Notes under the pieces: model-generated
The model's input: only the letters and a program-made list of their open reading frames with translations
Told to the model about the DNA's origin: nothing
Databases searched by the model: none
Made by a program: the position numbers and the translations under genes
Assembly: GCA_040377605.1 (NCBI GenBank)
Contig: JBEIOK010000159.1
Coordinates: 1-6,030, forward strand
Reading direction: 5' to 3'
Origin: Solimonas sp040377605
Lineage (GTDB): Bacteria; Pseudomonadota; Gammaproteobacteria; Nevskiales; Nevskiaceae
DNA: 6,030 bases
Part shown: one piece after another, positions 1 through 5,937 of the stretch
Layout: the number at the start of each line of letters is the position of its first letter
Numbering within the stretch: position 1 is the first letter of the stretch

Positions 1-32
1 CGGGCCCCCTCCCGCCAAACGAGACTGACACG

Positions 33-2126
33 ATGCGTACCCTTTCCCTTTTGCGAGCGCTGCCGGTTGCGGCCGTGCTCTTTCTTGCCGCCTGCGGCGA
101 TGGCTCCCTGCGCAGCCCCGACCTTCCGCCGGAGCGCCTGATCGGCGTCGGTGCTGTTAGTTGCCTGCAGGGAAGCATATCGGTCGGTGAAAGCACGACT
201 TGCCGGTTGACCGCCGCCTGCACCTACGAGGGAGTTGATGCCGAGGGTAGTCGTATAACGAGGACGGGGGATTGCCCGACCGACGGTCTAACCTTCACCA
301 GCAGCAACCCAGGCGCCGCTCCGATTGTTCCGGACTTGCAGAATCCCAACATCGGGGTCGTGACGGGCACGCAACCGACGCCTGTAAATGCTCCGGCGCT
401 GATCACAGTCACCATTGACGGAACGACCTCCCAGCCCACGCCCATTACCGTCACGCCCGCCTGCGCACAGAGCTTGACCATTTCGCCGCTGAACCAGACG
501 CTGGTGGCGGGCTTGGGACTGAACTACACGGCAACGGCGAACCTCCGTAACGGAACCACCGTTGATGTCACCTCGCGCGCTGGCACGACGTTCACCAGCA
601 GTAACCCGGCGGTGGCGAGCATCGCTGCCAACCGCGTGACGGCCGCCTCGAATGTTGCTGCGCCGACGACAGTTACCATCAGCGTCACGACTACGGCCGT
701 GCCTGCATGTGAGAATGTGACGTCTCTGCCGCTCGGTGCCACGACCAGCCTAACGGTGCGCCCCGCGCAAATCATCGCGGGTGTCGATGGCCTCTGCATT
801 GAGACGGTCGCCCCGGGCGCTGAGTTCCAGGGCTGCCGCACCGATACCGGTGCCTGCCAGACGCCAAATGCCCCCATCGCGTTCCTGCTGAGCAATCCGC
901 CGCAGTCCCGCCAGCTGCAGGTTCGTGGGCGCTTCGATGACGGCCGCGAGTGCAATGTAACGGTCGAATCTACGTTGACGACAAATCCGACCGGCCGACT
1001 CACGATCAACGATAACGGTCTCGCGACGGCTGTGGGTCAAGGCGCCACCCAGATTCGTGCCGAACTCGGCACTCGCAGCGCAACCCGTAACGCTGCGATT
1101 AATGTGAATCAGGCGCTCGGCAACAATAGTCTGGCGGTCTTCTCGCAGAAGAGGCGCTCGGCCGATCCCGTCAGCTATGACAACAGCTCGAAGTTTGCCT
1201 GCGTCGGCGCCAATGACCTCGTCGTTAATGGTCTTGGTAATCGCACCAAGCGCGGCTTCCTAGCTTTGAATGCGTTCTCGAAGACCTGCACGACCGCGCA
1301 GCTTGATGCCAATGGCAACTGCACCGCACCGTTGGAAGAAGGGGCGGAGCCGACCGTGGAAGGGTTCGACCGCGTCGAACTGACCGATGACGTCACCAAC
1401 TTGCCCCCGGTCCCTCCCGGTAACGATCCTCTGAACGACCGCATTGTCTGGAAGTCCGTGCCGGGTTACTGGAACGGCCGAGAGGCAGGCTGCGTGCAGT
1501 CCGGTGACGCAGGCGATACGCCGGCGCCCGTTGGCGATCGCTTCATCACGCCGCGCGCACTGCAGTTCGGACCGGCGGACGGCGAGCCGGACCCGGATGG
1601 CTTCCCGATCAACGATCCGACCCTGCAGCCGAATGGCCTGGCTTATGCCGATGCCGCGATTCGGCTCGGCTTCAGCTGCGTCACAGCGACCTACACCAAT
1701 CCGCAGGATTCGACGCAGACCGTTACGGATGGCATGACGGTGCTGGTGCTGCCGGCAACCAACGATGTCCTGTTGGGCGCATCAGGAGACGGTGAAGCAT
1801 TGTGCGAGACGCTGGAGCCCCTGTTCAGCAATCCGCTGCTGGGTCTGCTGGAGCTGACGCCGGTGTTGAACGGCATCACGTCGAATCTGAACCCGACGCT
1901 GTTGCGGTCGCTGGATGTGCTGCCGCTCGACCAGATCACGACACTGGTCGTCAATGGTCTGTCGCCAGTCACCGCGCCGCTGATCAACGCGCTGGACCAG
2001 TTCCTGGTCGATCCGGTGCTGGAGCCGGTCGTGTGCCAGATCACCGGTGCCGTCAACGGCCTGCTCGGTATTCTCACGGGCGGCGGCGGCGATCAGGAAT
2101 GCACCACGGCGCCTCCGGCGCCTTGA
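33..2126 (+). CDS. Large cysteine-rich lipoprotein with bacterial Ig-like (Big-2-like) domains
   Basis: Predicted surface or periplasmic lipoprotein of 697 residues; exact function unknown. The N-terminus is a lipoprotein signal: R2 and R8, a hydrophobic stretch, then the lipobox L-A-A-C with lipidated C21. G22 at +2 favours outer-membrane sorting. Residues about 40-141 and 145-242 look like two Ig-like folds: both carry the motif TFTSSNP (87-93 and 186-192, 99 residues apart) followed by beta-rich Thr/Val stretches, as in Big-2 domains of adhesins. A third, weaker Ig-like unit spans about 289-358. The mature protein has 18 further cysteines, an even number consistent with disulfides outside the cytoplasm. 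Residues about 577-687 change character to a Leu/Val/Pro/Asn-rich segment ending in a glycine run. The start is chosen from the signal peptide; a weak GAGA lies 8 bases upstream. The gene precedes an OmpA-family gene by 88 bases and may share its transcript. Architecture is fairly certain, role is not. Confidence 0.85.
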   Translation: MRTLSLLRALPVAAVLFLAACGDGSLRSPDLPPERLIGVGAVSCLQGSISVGESTTCRLTAACTYEGVDAEGSRITRTGDCPTDGLTFTSSNPGAAPIVPDLQNPNIGVVTGTQPTPVNAPALITVTIDGTTSQPTPITVTPACAQSLTISPLNQTLVAGLGLNYTATANLRNGTTVDVTSRAGTTFTSSNPAVASIAANRVTAASNVAAPTTVTISVTTTAVPACENVTSLPLGATTSLTVRPAQIIAGVDGLCIETVAPGAEFQGCRTDTGACQTPNAPIAFLLSNPPQSRQLQVRGRFDDGRECNVTVESTLTTNPTGRLTINDNGLATAVGQGATQIRAELGTRSATRNAAINVNQALGNNSLAVFSQKRRSADPVSYDNSSKFACVGANDLVVNGLGNRTKRGFLALNAFSKTCTTAQLDANGNCTAPLEEGAEPTVEGFDRVELTDDVTNLPPVPPGNDPLNDRIVWKSVPGYWNGREAGCVQSGDAGDTPAPVGDRFITPRALQFGPADGEPDPDGFPINDPTLQPNGLAYADAAIRLGFSCVTATYTNPQDSTQTVTDGMTVLVLPATNDVLLGASGDGEALCETLEPLFSNPLLGLLELTPVLNGITSNLNPTLLRSLDVLPLDQITTLVVNGLSPVTAPLINALDQFLVDPVLEPVVCQITGAVNGLLGILTGGGGDQECTTAPPAP
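291..607 (+). repeat. Duplicated Ig-like domain motif within the lipoprotein gene
   Basis: The 20 bases at 291-310 and at 588-607 agree at 18 positions and encode the same core T-F-T-S-S-N-P. They lie 297 bases (99 codons) apart, about one Ig-like domain length. This suggests the first two domains arose by tandem duplication and have since diverged, since flanking DNA shows little identity by eye. It could also simply reflect a conserved Big-2 motif. Confidence 0.5.
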
Positions 2127-2201
2127 TGCAACAGTCAGGAACCCGAACGAGATGAACTCTTCACTTGGACCGCGCGGCCTTCTGGCCTCGCCGTCCCGCT
2201 C

Positions 2202-2209
2202 AAGGAAAG
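2202..2209 (+). promoter_or_regulatory. Ribosome binding site deciding the OmpA-family start
   Basis: A purine-rich AAGGAAAG ends five bases before the ATG at 2215. Only this start gives a protein that begins with a normal signal peptide. In-frame ATGs at 2047 and 2152 would place 56 or 21 extra residues, including many arginines, in front of it. Confidence 0.75.
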
Positions 2210-2214
2210 ACGCG

Positions 2215-3804
2215 ATGAAACTCATGCGCATGTTGTGCGTTGCCTCGCTGGGCCTGGCTCCGGCCCTGGCCACAGCCCAGGTTCCCAATCCGCCGGCGCC
2301 GCCGCCGGATGAGGCGCCTGCCGCAACCGCCCCGGCGGCCGGCGATCAGGGGCCGTCCGAGGTGCTGGACAACCGCTGGTCGATCTGGCCCCAGGCCGGC
2401 GTGATCCTCTCCGACAAGTCGGATCTCGATGGCGGTATCGCTGGCGGTCTGAAGTTCATGCGTCCTGTGGGCGACCATCTGACGTTCGATATCGGTGCCG
2501 ACTACAGCGCGCTGGAAACGACCAATGCCGGGGACTACGAGCGCCTCTCGGTGCGTCTGGGCCTCGGCATCTTCCCGGGCACGCCCTTCTATGACAGCGC
2601 CTCGGACTTCCAGCCGTTCCTGGGCCTCGGCGTTCACGGCTCAAGCATCGACTTCCTGAACCAGACCACTTCGGCTTTCGGTCCTTACGGCAGCCTCGGC
2701 TTCCTGCAGCGCATGGGCCCGACGGCCCTGTCGCTGGAAGCGCGCTACCAGATCGATCTGGTGCAGGAGAAGGGTCCGATCGCGGAGTCCGATTTCTACA
2801 CCTGGCAGGTGCTTCTGGGCCTGCGGATCCCGCTCGGCGAGAAGCCGTACTCGAGCAAGGATTCCGATGGGGACGGCGTGCCCGACGCCAAGGACAAGTG
2901 CCCCGGTACGCCGCCTGGCGTGCAGGTGTACTCCGACGGCTGCCCGGTCGATCTCGACGGCGACGGCGTGCCCGACTATCTCGACAAGTGCCCTGGTACG
3001 CCGAAGGGCGTCGTGGTCGGTCCGGATGGTTGCCCGCTGGATGCCGACGGTGACGGCGTGCCCGACCACCTCGACCAGTGCCCGGACACCCCGGCTGGCG
3101 TGAAGGTTGATGCCCGCGGCTGCCCGCTGGACTCCGACGGTGACGGCGTGCCCGATTACCTCGACAAGTGCCCAGGCACCCCGCGTGGCGTGATCGTCAC
3201 GGCCGACGGCTGCCCTGCCGCCGACCAAGACGGCGACGGCATCCCGGACATCAACGACAAGTGCCCGAACACGCCGCCGGGAATTCCGGTCGGCCCGGAT
3301 GGCTGCCCGCTGGACTCCGACGGTGACGGCATCCCCGACTACCTCGACGAGTGCCCGAAGACGCCGCCAGGCGCCAAGGTGCTGCCGAACGGTTGCGCGC
3401 TGACCGGCGATTGCCGCAAGCCGCGTCCGGGCGAGCAGGTCGATGCGAATGGCTGCGCGGTCGACAAGAACTTCATCCTCAAGGGTGTGAAGTTCGAGTT
3501 CGACTCCGACCGCCTGACGCCGGCGGCCAAGGACATCCTCAACGAAGTCGCCAGCACGCTCGAAGCCTATCCGGACGTGTCGGTCGAGCTCGAAGGCCAT
3601 ACCGACGACCTCGGTTCGGACACCTACAACCTCGGCCTGTCCGAGCGTCGTTCGAACGCGGTGAAGACCTACCTGGCCGGTCGGGGTGTCACTGCCAAGC
3701 GCATGACGCCGGTGGGTTATGGCGAATCGCGCCCGATTGACTCCAACGAGACGGAGGCCGGTCGTGAGAACAACCGCCGCGTCGAGCTGAAGGTCGTCGA
3801 ATAA
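2215..3804 (+). CDS. OmpA/OprF-family outer-membrane protein with TSP3 repeats
   Basis: Structural outer-membrane protein of 529 residues that ties the outer membrane to peptidoglycan. Residues 1 to about 21 are a Sec signal peptide (K2, R5, hydrophobic core, likely cleavage after A-T-A). A Pro/Ala-rich linker (23-48) leads into a region of alternating aromatic and hydrophobic strands (about 54-211), consistent with an eight-stranded OmpA-type barrel. Six thrombospondin type-3 repeats follow, each with a DxDGDGxPD core that in this family binds calcium, plus a Cys pair. The C-terminal OmpA domain (about 419-529) has GHTDD (461-465), the LSERR motif (475-479) and NNRRVE near the end. D464 and R479 sit 15 residues apart, as do the diaminopimelate-binding Asp and Arg known in OmpA domains. 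The protein is longer than Escherichia coli OmpA because of the repeats and resembles OprF-like proteins. A strong terminator follows 26 bases after the stop. Family assignment is firm; pore activity or adhesion would be inference. Confidence 0.95.
   Translation: MKLMRMLCVASLGLAPALATAQVPNPPAPPPDEAPAATAPAAGDQGPSEVLDNRWSIWPQAGVILSDKSDLDGGIAGGLKFMRPVGDHLTFDIGADYSALETTNAGDYERLSVRLGLGIFPGTPFYDSASDFQPFLGLGVHGSSIDFLNQTTSAFGPYGSLGFLQRMGPTALSLEARYQIDLVQEKGPIAESDFYTWQVLLGLRIPLGEKPYSSKDSDGDGVPDAKDKCPGTPPGVQVYSDGCPVDLDGDGVPDYLDKCPGTPKGVVVGPDGCPLDADGDGVPDHLDQCPDTPAGVKVDARGCPLDSDGDGVPDYLDKCPGTPRGVIVTADGCPAADQDGDGIPDINDKCPNTPPGIPVGPDGCPLDSDGDGIPDYLDECPKTPPGAKVLPNGCALTGDCRKPRPGEQVDANGCAVDKNFILKGVKFEFDSDRLTPAAKDILNEVASTLEAYPDVSVELEGHTDDLGSDTYNLGLSERRSNAVKTYLAGRGVTAKRMTPVGYGESRPIDSNETEAGRENNRRVELKVVE
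2860..3465 (+). repeat. Tandem TSP3-encoding repeats, six full and one degenerate unit
   Basis: Coding tandem repeat with a 90-base period. Units begin at 2860, 2950, 3040, 3130, 3223 and 3313. The fourth unit has 93 bases because of one extra Ala codon before the fifth aspartate core. Each unit encodes D-x-D-G-D-G-[VI]-P-D, then a C-P-x-T-P-x-G stretch and a D/N/R-G-C-P/A turn. A final partial unit at about 3406-3465 keeps only the Cys...GEQVDANGCAVD half and lacks the acidic core. Units share long near-identical stretches at the DNA level, for example around 3136 and 3316, so copy number could change by recombination or slippage. Confidence 0.9.
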
Positions 3805-3830
3805 GTCAGCCGCATGGCAGGACCTTCAAG

Positions 3831-3859
3831 ACCCGCCGGAGCGATCCGGCGGGTTTTTT
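3831..3859 (+). terminator. Rho-independent terminator after the OmpA-family gene
   Basis: The arm ACCCGCCGGA (3831-3840) pairs perfectly over 10 bp with TCCGGCGGGT (3845-3854) around a GCGA tetraloop of the GNRA class, followed by a six-T run (3854-3859). It lies 26 bases past the stop codon, so it should end transcription of the OmpA-family unit and isolate the methyltransferase-like gene downstream. Confidence 0.95.
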
Positions 3860-3890
3860 GTTGGTCGCTGCCATGCGATCCTCCGTCGCA

Positions 3891-3939
3891 GCGGGCCGGA
3901 ACCCCTCGGCCGCTGACGGGTCGGAATCGGACCGATCCC
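3891..3939 (+). other. Two imperfect hairpins in the leader before the methyltransferase-like gene
   Basis: Between the terminator and the next gene, GCGG-CCG (3891-3898, one bulged G) can pair with CGGCCGC (3907-3913). GGGTCGG (3918-3924) can pair with CCGA-CCC (3932-3939, one bulged T) around a 7-base loop. They may be a 5' untranslated structure, or chance pairing in GC-rich DNA. I match them to no known riboswitch, and no clear -35/-10 promoter is visible in this gap. Confidence 0.25.
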
Positions 3940-3949
3940 CGTGAATCCC

Positions 3950-3953
3950 GGAG
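3950..3953 (+). promoter_or_regulatory. Shine-Dalgarno for the methyltransferase-like gene
   Basis: GGAG ends five bases before the ATG at 3959. It supports that start over the in-frame GTG at 3941, which has no comparable site upstream and would put six extra residues before the signal peptide. Confidence 0.7.
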
Positions 3954-3958
3954 CCTCC

Positions 3959-4798
3959 ATGCGCCTCGCCATGACCATGACCCTGCTGGCCAGCGCCGTG
4001 CTGGCCAGCGCCTGTGCCACAACGCCGGCACCTGCTGCGGAAGACACGGCGTTGCGAGCAGCGCTCGCCGGACCGCAGCGCGATCCGGCTCATGTCGTGC
4101 GCGATGACGCCCGCCACCCGTATGAAACCCTGCAGTTCTTTGGCATCCGCCCGGACCTGACCGTGGTCGAGGTCTGGCCCGGTGGCGGCTGGTACACCGA
4201 GATCCTGGCGCCGTATCTGAAGGCCAGCGGCACGCTGTACGCCGCCCATTTCAATCCGGAATCCGGGTCCCCGTACTTCCGCGATTCACGCGCGAAGTTC
4301 GAGGCCAAGCTGGCGGCCCAGCCGGAGGTCTATGGATCGGTGAAGCTCACGACGTTCGATCCACCGGACCGCATCGAGATCGCACCGCCCAACAGCGCCG
4401 ATCTGGTGCTGACCTTCCGCAACGTGCACAACTGGTACATGCGCGGGGGCGGCGAGGCCCGTCTCAATGCGGCGCTGCATGCGATGTATGCCGCGCTCAA
4501 GCCGGGCGGCGTGCTGGGCATCGTTGACCACCGGCTGCCAGCCACCCGGCCAGCGGCGGAGCAGGAAAGCAGCGGCTATCTGCTCGAAGAGGTCGTGATC
4601 ACCGCCGCGCAGCGCGTGGGGTTCCAGCTGGTGGGGAAATCGGAGATCAACGCCAATCCGAACGACACGGCGGATCACCCCAACGGCGTGTGGACGCTGC
4701 CGCCGACCCTGCGGATCGACGAGGCGCAGCGTGACCGCTACCGCGCGATCGGCGAGAGTGATCGCATGACCCTGAAGTTCGTGAAGCCGGCCCGCTGA
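3959..4798 (+). CDS. Putative SAM-dependent methyltransferase with lipoprotein signal (COG4798-like)
   Basis: Predicted class I methyltransferase-fold protein of 279 residues; substrate unknown. Residues 1-19 form an export signal: R2, a hydrophobic core, then A-S-A-C with C19 as likely lipidated residue. The -3 position is Ala instead of the usual Leu, so lipidation is likely but not certain. The nucleotide-binding-like motif I is VVEVWPGGGWYTEIL (69-83), with an acidic residue and glycine cluster. DLVLTFRNVHNWY (148-160) and KPGGVLGIVDHR (181-192) correspond to later Rossmann strands. This combination, including the WPGGGWYTE and NVHNW signatures, is characteristic of the COG4798 'predicted methyltransferase' group, whose members often carry signal peptides. 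The gene is preceded by its own leader after a strong terminator and followed by the guanidine-II leader, so it is probably a separate unit, though no terminator with a T-run separates it from gdx. The fold is well supported; catalysis in the periplasm is not demonstrated. Confidence 0.85.
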   Translation: MRLAMTMTLLASAVLASACATTPAPAAEDTALRAALAGPQRDPAHVVRDDARHPYETLQFFGIRPDLTVVEVWPGGGWYTEILAPYLKASGTLYAAHFNPESGSPYFRDSRAKFEAKLAAQPEVYGSVKLTTFDPPDRIEIAPPNSADLVLTFRNVHNWYMRGGGEARLNAALHAMYAALKPGGVLGIVDHRLPATRPAAEQESSGYLLEEVVITAAQRVGFQLVGKSEINANPNDTADHPNGVWTLPPTLRIDEAQRDRYRAIGESDRMTLKFVKPAR

Positions 4799-4821
4799 AG
4801 CCGTATCGACTACGCTTGCCC

Positions 4822-4870
4822 CTCGCCGGGACGACCCGGCGGGTGCAGGATTCACGCCGGGGACGACCCC
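4822..4870 (+). promoter_or_regulatory. Guanidine-II (mini-ykkC) riboswitch
   Basis: Two hairpins carry identical ACGA terminal loops closed by G-C pairs. P1 pairs CGCCGGG (4824-4830) with CCCGGCG (4835-4841) around ACGA at 4831-4834, and extends by a G-U and a C-G pair to 4822-4843. P2 pairs GGGG (4859-4862) with CCCC (4867-4870) around ACGA at 4863-4866. The linker is 15 bases. Tandem hairpins with ACGR loops, a short linker and a ribosome binding site just downstream define the mini-ykkC motif, known to bind guanidinium and switch translation on. The downstream gene encodes a Gdx-type guanidinium exporter, a classic target of this class. P1's 3' arm (4835-4841) is also complementary to 4855-4861, which overlaps the P2 5' arm, so a competing ligand-free fold is possible. 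Confidence 0.88.
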
Positions 4871-4875
4871 TCATC

Positions 4876-4879
4876 GGAG
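4876..4879 (+). promoter_or_regulatory. Shine-Dalgarno of gdx, next to riboswitch P2
   Basis: GGAG sits seven bases before the ATG at 4887 and six bases after the P2 stem. CTC (4870-4872) could pair with GAG (4877-4879) around an ATCG loop when P2 is open, whereas P2 formation uses C4870. This suggests, by inference, how guanidinium binding could free the site. The mask is only three pairs long, so other pairings may matter more. Confidence 0.7.
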
Positions 4880-4886
4880 ACGAAGG

Positions 4887-5201
4887 ATGAGTTGGTTGAT
4901 TCTGTTCATCGCGGGACTGTTCGAGATCGGCTGGGCGGTAGGGCTCAAGCTCAGCGACAACTTCACGAAGCCACTGCCGTCGCTGGTCACCGCCATTGCA
5001 CTGGTCATCAGCCTGGTGCTGCTGGGCATTGCCATGCGCACGCTGCCGCTGGGTACGGCGTACGCGGTCTGGACGGGGATCGGCGCGGTCGGCACGGTGA
5101 TCGTCGGCATCATCTGGTTCCACGATCCGTTCACCTTCACGCGGATGATTTGCGTGGCGATGATCGTCGGCGGCATCCTGGGACTCAAGCTCACCTCCTG
5201 A
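4887..5201 (+). CDS. gdx: Guanidinium/H+ antiporter of the SMR family (Gdx, formerly SugE)
   Basis: Small multidrug resistance (SMR) family inner-membrane exporter of 104 residues, the normal family length, with four hydrophobic helices (about 2-21, 29-50, 57-77, 84-102). SMR proteins work as dimers that exchange substrate for protons at a shared glutamate, here E13. The Gdx-subtype set G10, E13, W16, S42, Y59 and W62 is all present, and LPLGTAYAVWTGIGAVG (53-69) closely matches E. coli SugE, as does the GLKL ending. Gdx proteins export guanidinium and some related cations, while the EmrE subtype exports bulky quaternary ammonium drugs. The guanidine-II riboswitch directly upstream independently supports the guanidinium assignment. 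The loop before helix 4 reads W-F-H-D-P where relatives often have G-E, a minor variation. The MliC-like lipoprotein gene begins seven bases after the stop. Assignment is firm. Confidence 0.95.
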   Translation: MSWLILFIAGLFEIGWAVGLKLSDNFTKPLPSLVTAIALVISLVLLGIAMRTLPLGTAYAVWTGIGAVGTVIVGIIWFHDPFTFTRMICVAMIVGGILGLKLTS

Positions 5202-5208
5202 CTCCCGC

Positions 5209-5922
5209 ATGAAGTCCCAGCATCTGGTCGGTGTCCTGCTGCTGCTCCTCGCCGGCTGTCGCGACGCGGGAACGGCTCCGCCACCCGTCGCCGCGGAGGC
5301 AGGGCATGCTGCATCCGCAGAGGCGGCGGCGACCGCACCGTTGCCGCCGTCCCCGTCGCCGGTCGAGATCCCGACGGGCTATCGTTGCGCCGACGCGTTC
5401 GCATTCCAGGTGCGCTACGACGAGAACGAGGCCGTTCTGCTGCTGGAGGGCGGGGCCCGCGTGCTGCAGCAAGTCGTCACCGCCTCCGGCGCCCGCTACG
5501 AAGGCGAGGACGCGATGCTCTGGAACAAGGGCTCGGAGGCCTCGCTGCAGCTCGATGGACAGTCGCATGAACACTGCCGCGAGCAGCAACAGGACACGCA
5601 ACCACCCCGCCTGCCGGCATTCACGGCGCAGGGCAACGAGCCTGGCTGGCGTTTGCAGATCCGCCCAGGCGACCGCATGGAACTGCTGGCCGACTATGGC
5701 GAGACGACGGTCGAAACTCCGGCGCCACCGGCACTGCAGGACGGTACGGCGACGGTTTATCACGCGCGCAACGCCGCGCATGAGTTATCGGTCCGGATTG
5801 AGCCCACGCCTTGCCAGGACGACATGAGCGGCGCGCGCTACAGCGCCACGGTCACCGTTCGGCTAGACGGTCAGGCGCTGCGCGGCTGCGGCGGCACGAT
5901 GACGGCTGCGCCAGGCGGTTGA
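5209..5922 (+). CDS. Lipoprotein with MliC-like lysozyme-inhibitor and COG3650-like domains
   Basis: Predicted envelope lipoprotein of 237 residues. The signal has K3, a leucine-rich core and a perfect lipobox L-A-G-C with C17 lipidated. An Ala/Pro-rich tether spans about 19-54. Residues 58-123 resemble the MliC domain, which in known members blocks c-type lysozyme: C60 and C123 bracket it as a probable disulfide, and SGARYEG (93-99) with LWNKGSEASL (104-113) matches the conserved loop region. Residues about 137-229 resemble the C-terminal domain of COG3650-type proteins: F-T-A-Q-G-N-E-P-G-W (138-147), C202-x-D-D-M-S-G, and L-R-G-C-G-G (224-229), with C202 and C227 likely paired. The start lies seven bases after the gdx stop with no evident Shine-Dalgarno, suggesting translational coupling and a shared guanidine-controlled transcript. 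Inhibitor activity is inferred from the domain only. Confidence 0.85.
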   Translation: MKSQHLVGVLLLLLAGCRDAGTAPPPVAAEAGHAASAEAAATAPLPPSPSPVEIPTGYRCADAFAFQVRYDENEAVLLLEGGARVLQQVVTASGARYEGEDAMLWNKGSEASLQLDGQSHEHCREQQQDTQPPRLPAFTAQGNEPGWRLQIRPGDRMELLADYGETTVETPAPPALQDGTATVYHARNAAHELSVRIEPTPCQDDMSGARYSATVTVRLDGQALRGCGGTMTAAPGG

Positions 5923-5937
5923 CCGCCGCGGTGGGGC

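Noticed and set aside
2174..2190. GGCC-TTCT-GGCC hairpin between the lipoprotein and OmpA-family genes as a terminator
   Set aside because: Only 4 bp and no T-run.
2047..2214. Upstream in-frame ATGs (2047 and 2152) as start of the OmpA-family gene
   Set aside because: They would overlap the lipoprotein gene or add an Arg-rich stretch before a clear signal peptide. The ATG at 2215 has the better ribosome binding site.
2860..3465. Regular 90-base repeats as a CRISPR array
   Set aside because: There are no unique spacers; the whole region is in frame and encodes TSP3 repeats.
2641..3600. Long open frame (319 codons) on the minus strand across the OmpA-family gene
   Set aside because: It is antisense to the TSP3 repeats and OmpA domain; its His/Arg/Val periodicity is the mirror of the repeat. 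No recognisable domain.
3941..3958. GTG start for the methyltransferase-like protein
   Set aside because: No good Shine-Dalgarno; GGAG is correctly placed for the ATG at 3959.
4799..4821. TACGCT (4811-4816) as a -10 box for the riboswitch transcript
   Set aside because: No acceptable -35 element at 16-18 bases upstream; too weak to annotate.
4822..4843. GC hairpin after the methyltransferase-like gene as a rho-independent terminator
   Set aside because: No T-run follows, and the ACGA loop together with the second ACGA hairpin identifies it as riboswitch P1.
5231..5827. Arg-rich open frame overlapping the MliC-like lipoprotein gene
   Set aside because: Composition is typical of an out-of-frame reading of GC-rich coding DNA; the frame starting at 5209 has a lipobox and two domains.
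5914..5927. GGCGG-TTGA-CCGCC hairpin across the lipoprotein stop as a terminator for the convergent genes
   Set aside because: Only 5 bp and no T-run on either side; too weak to call.
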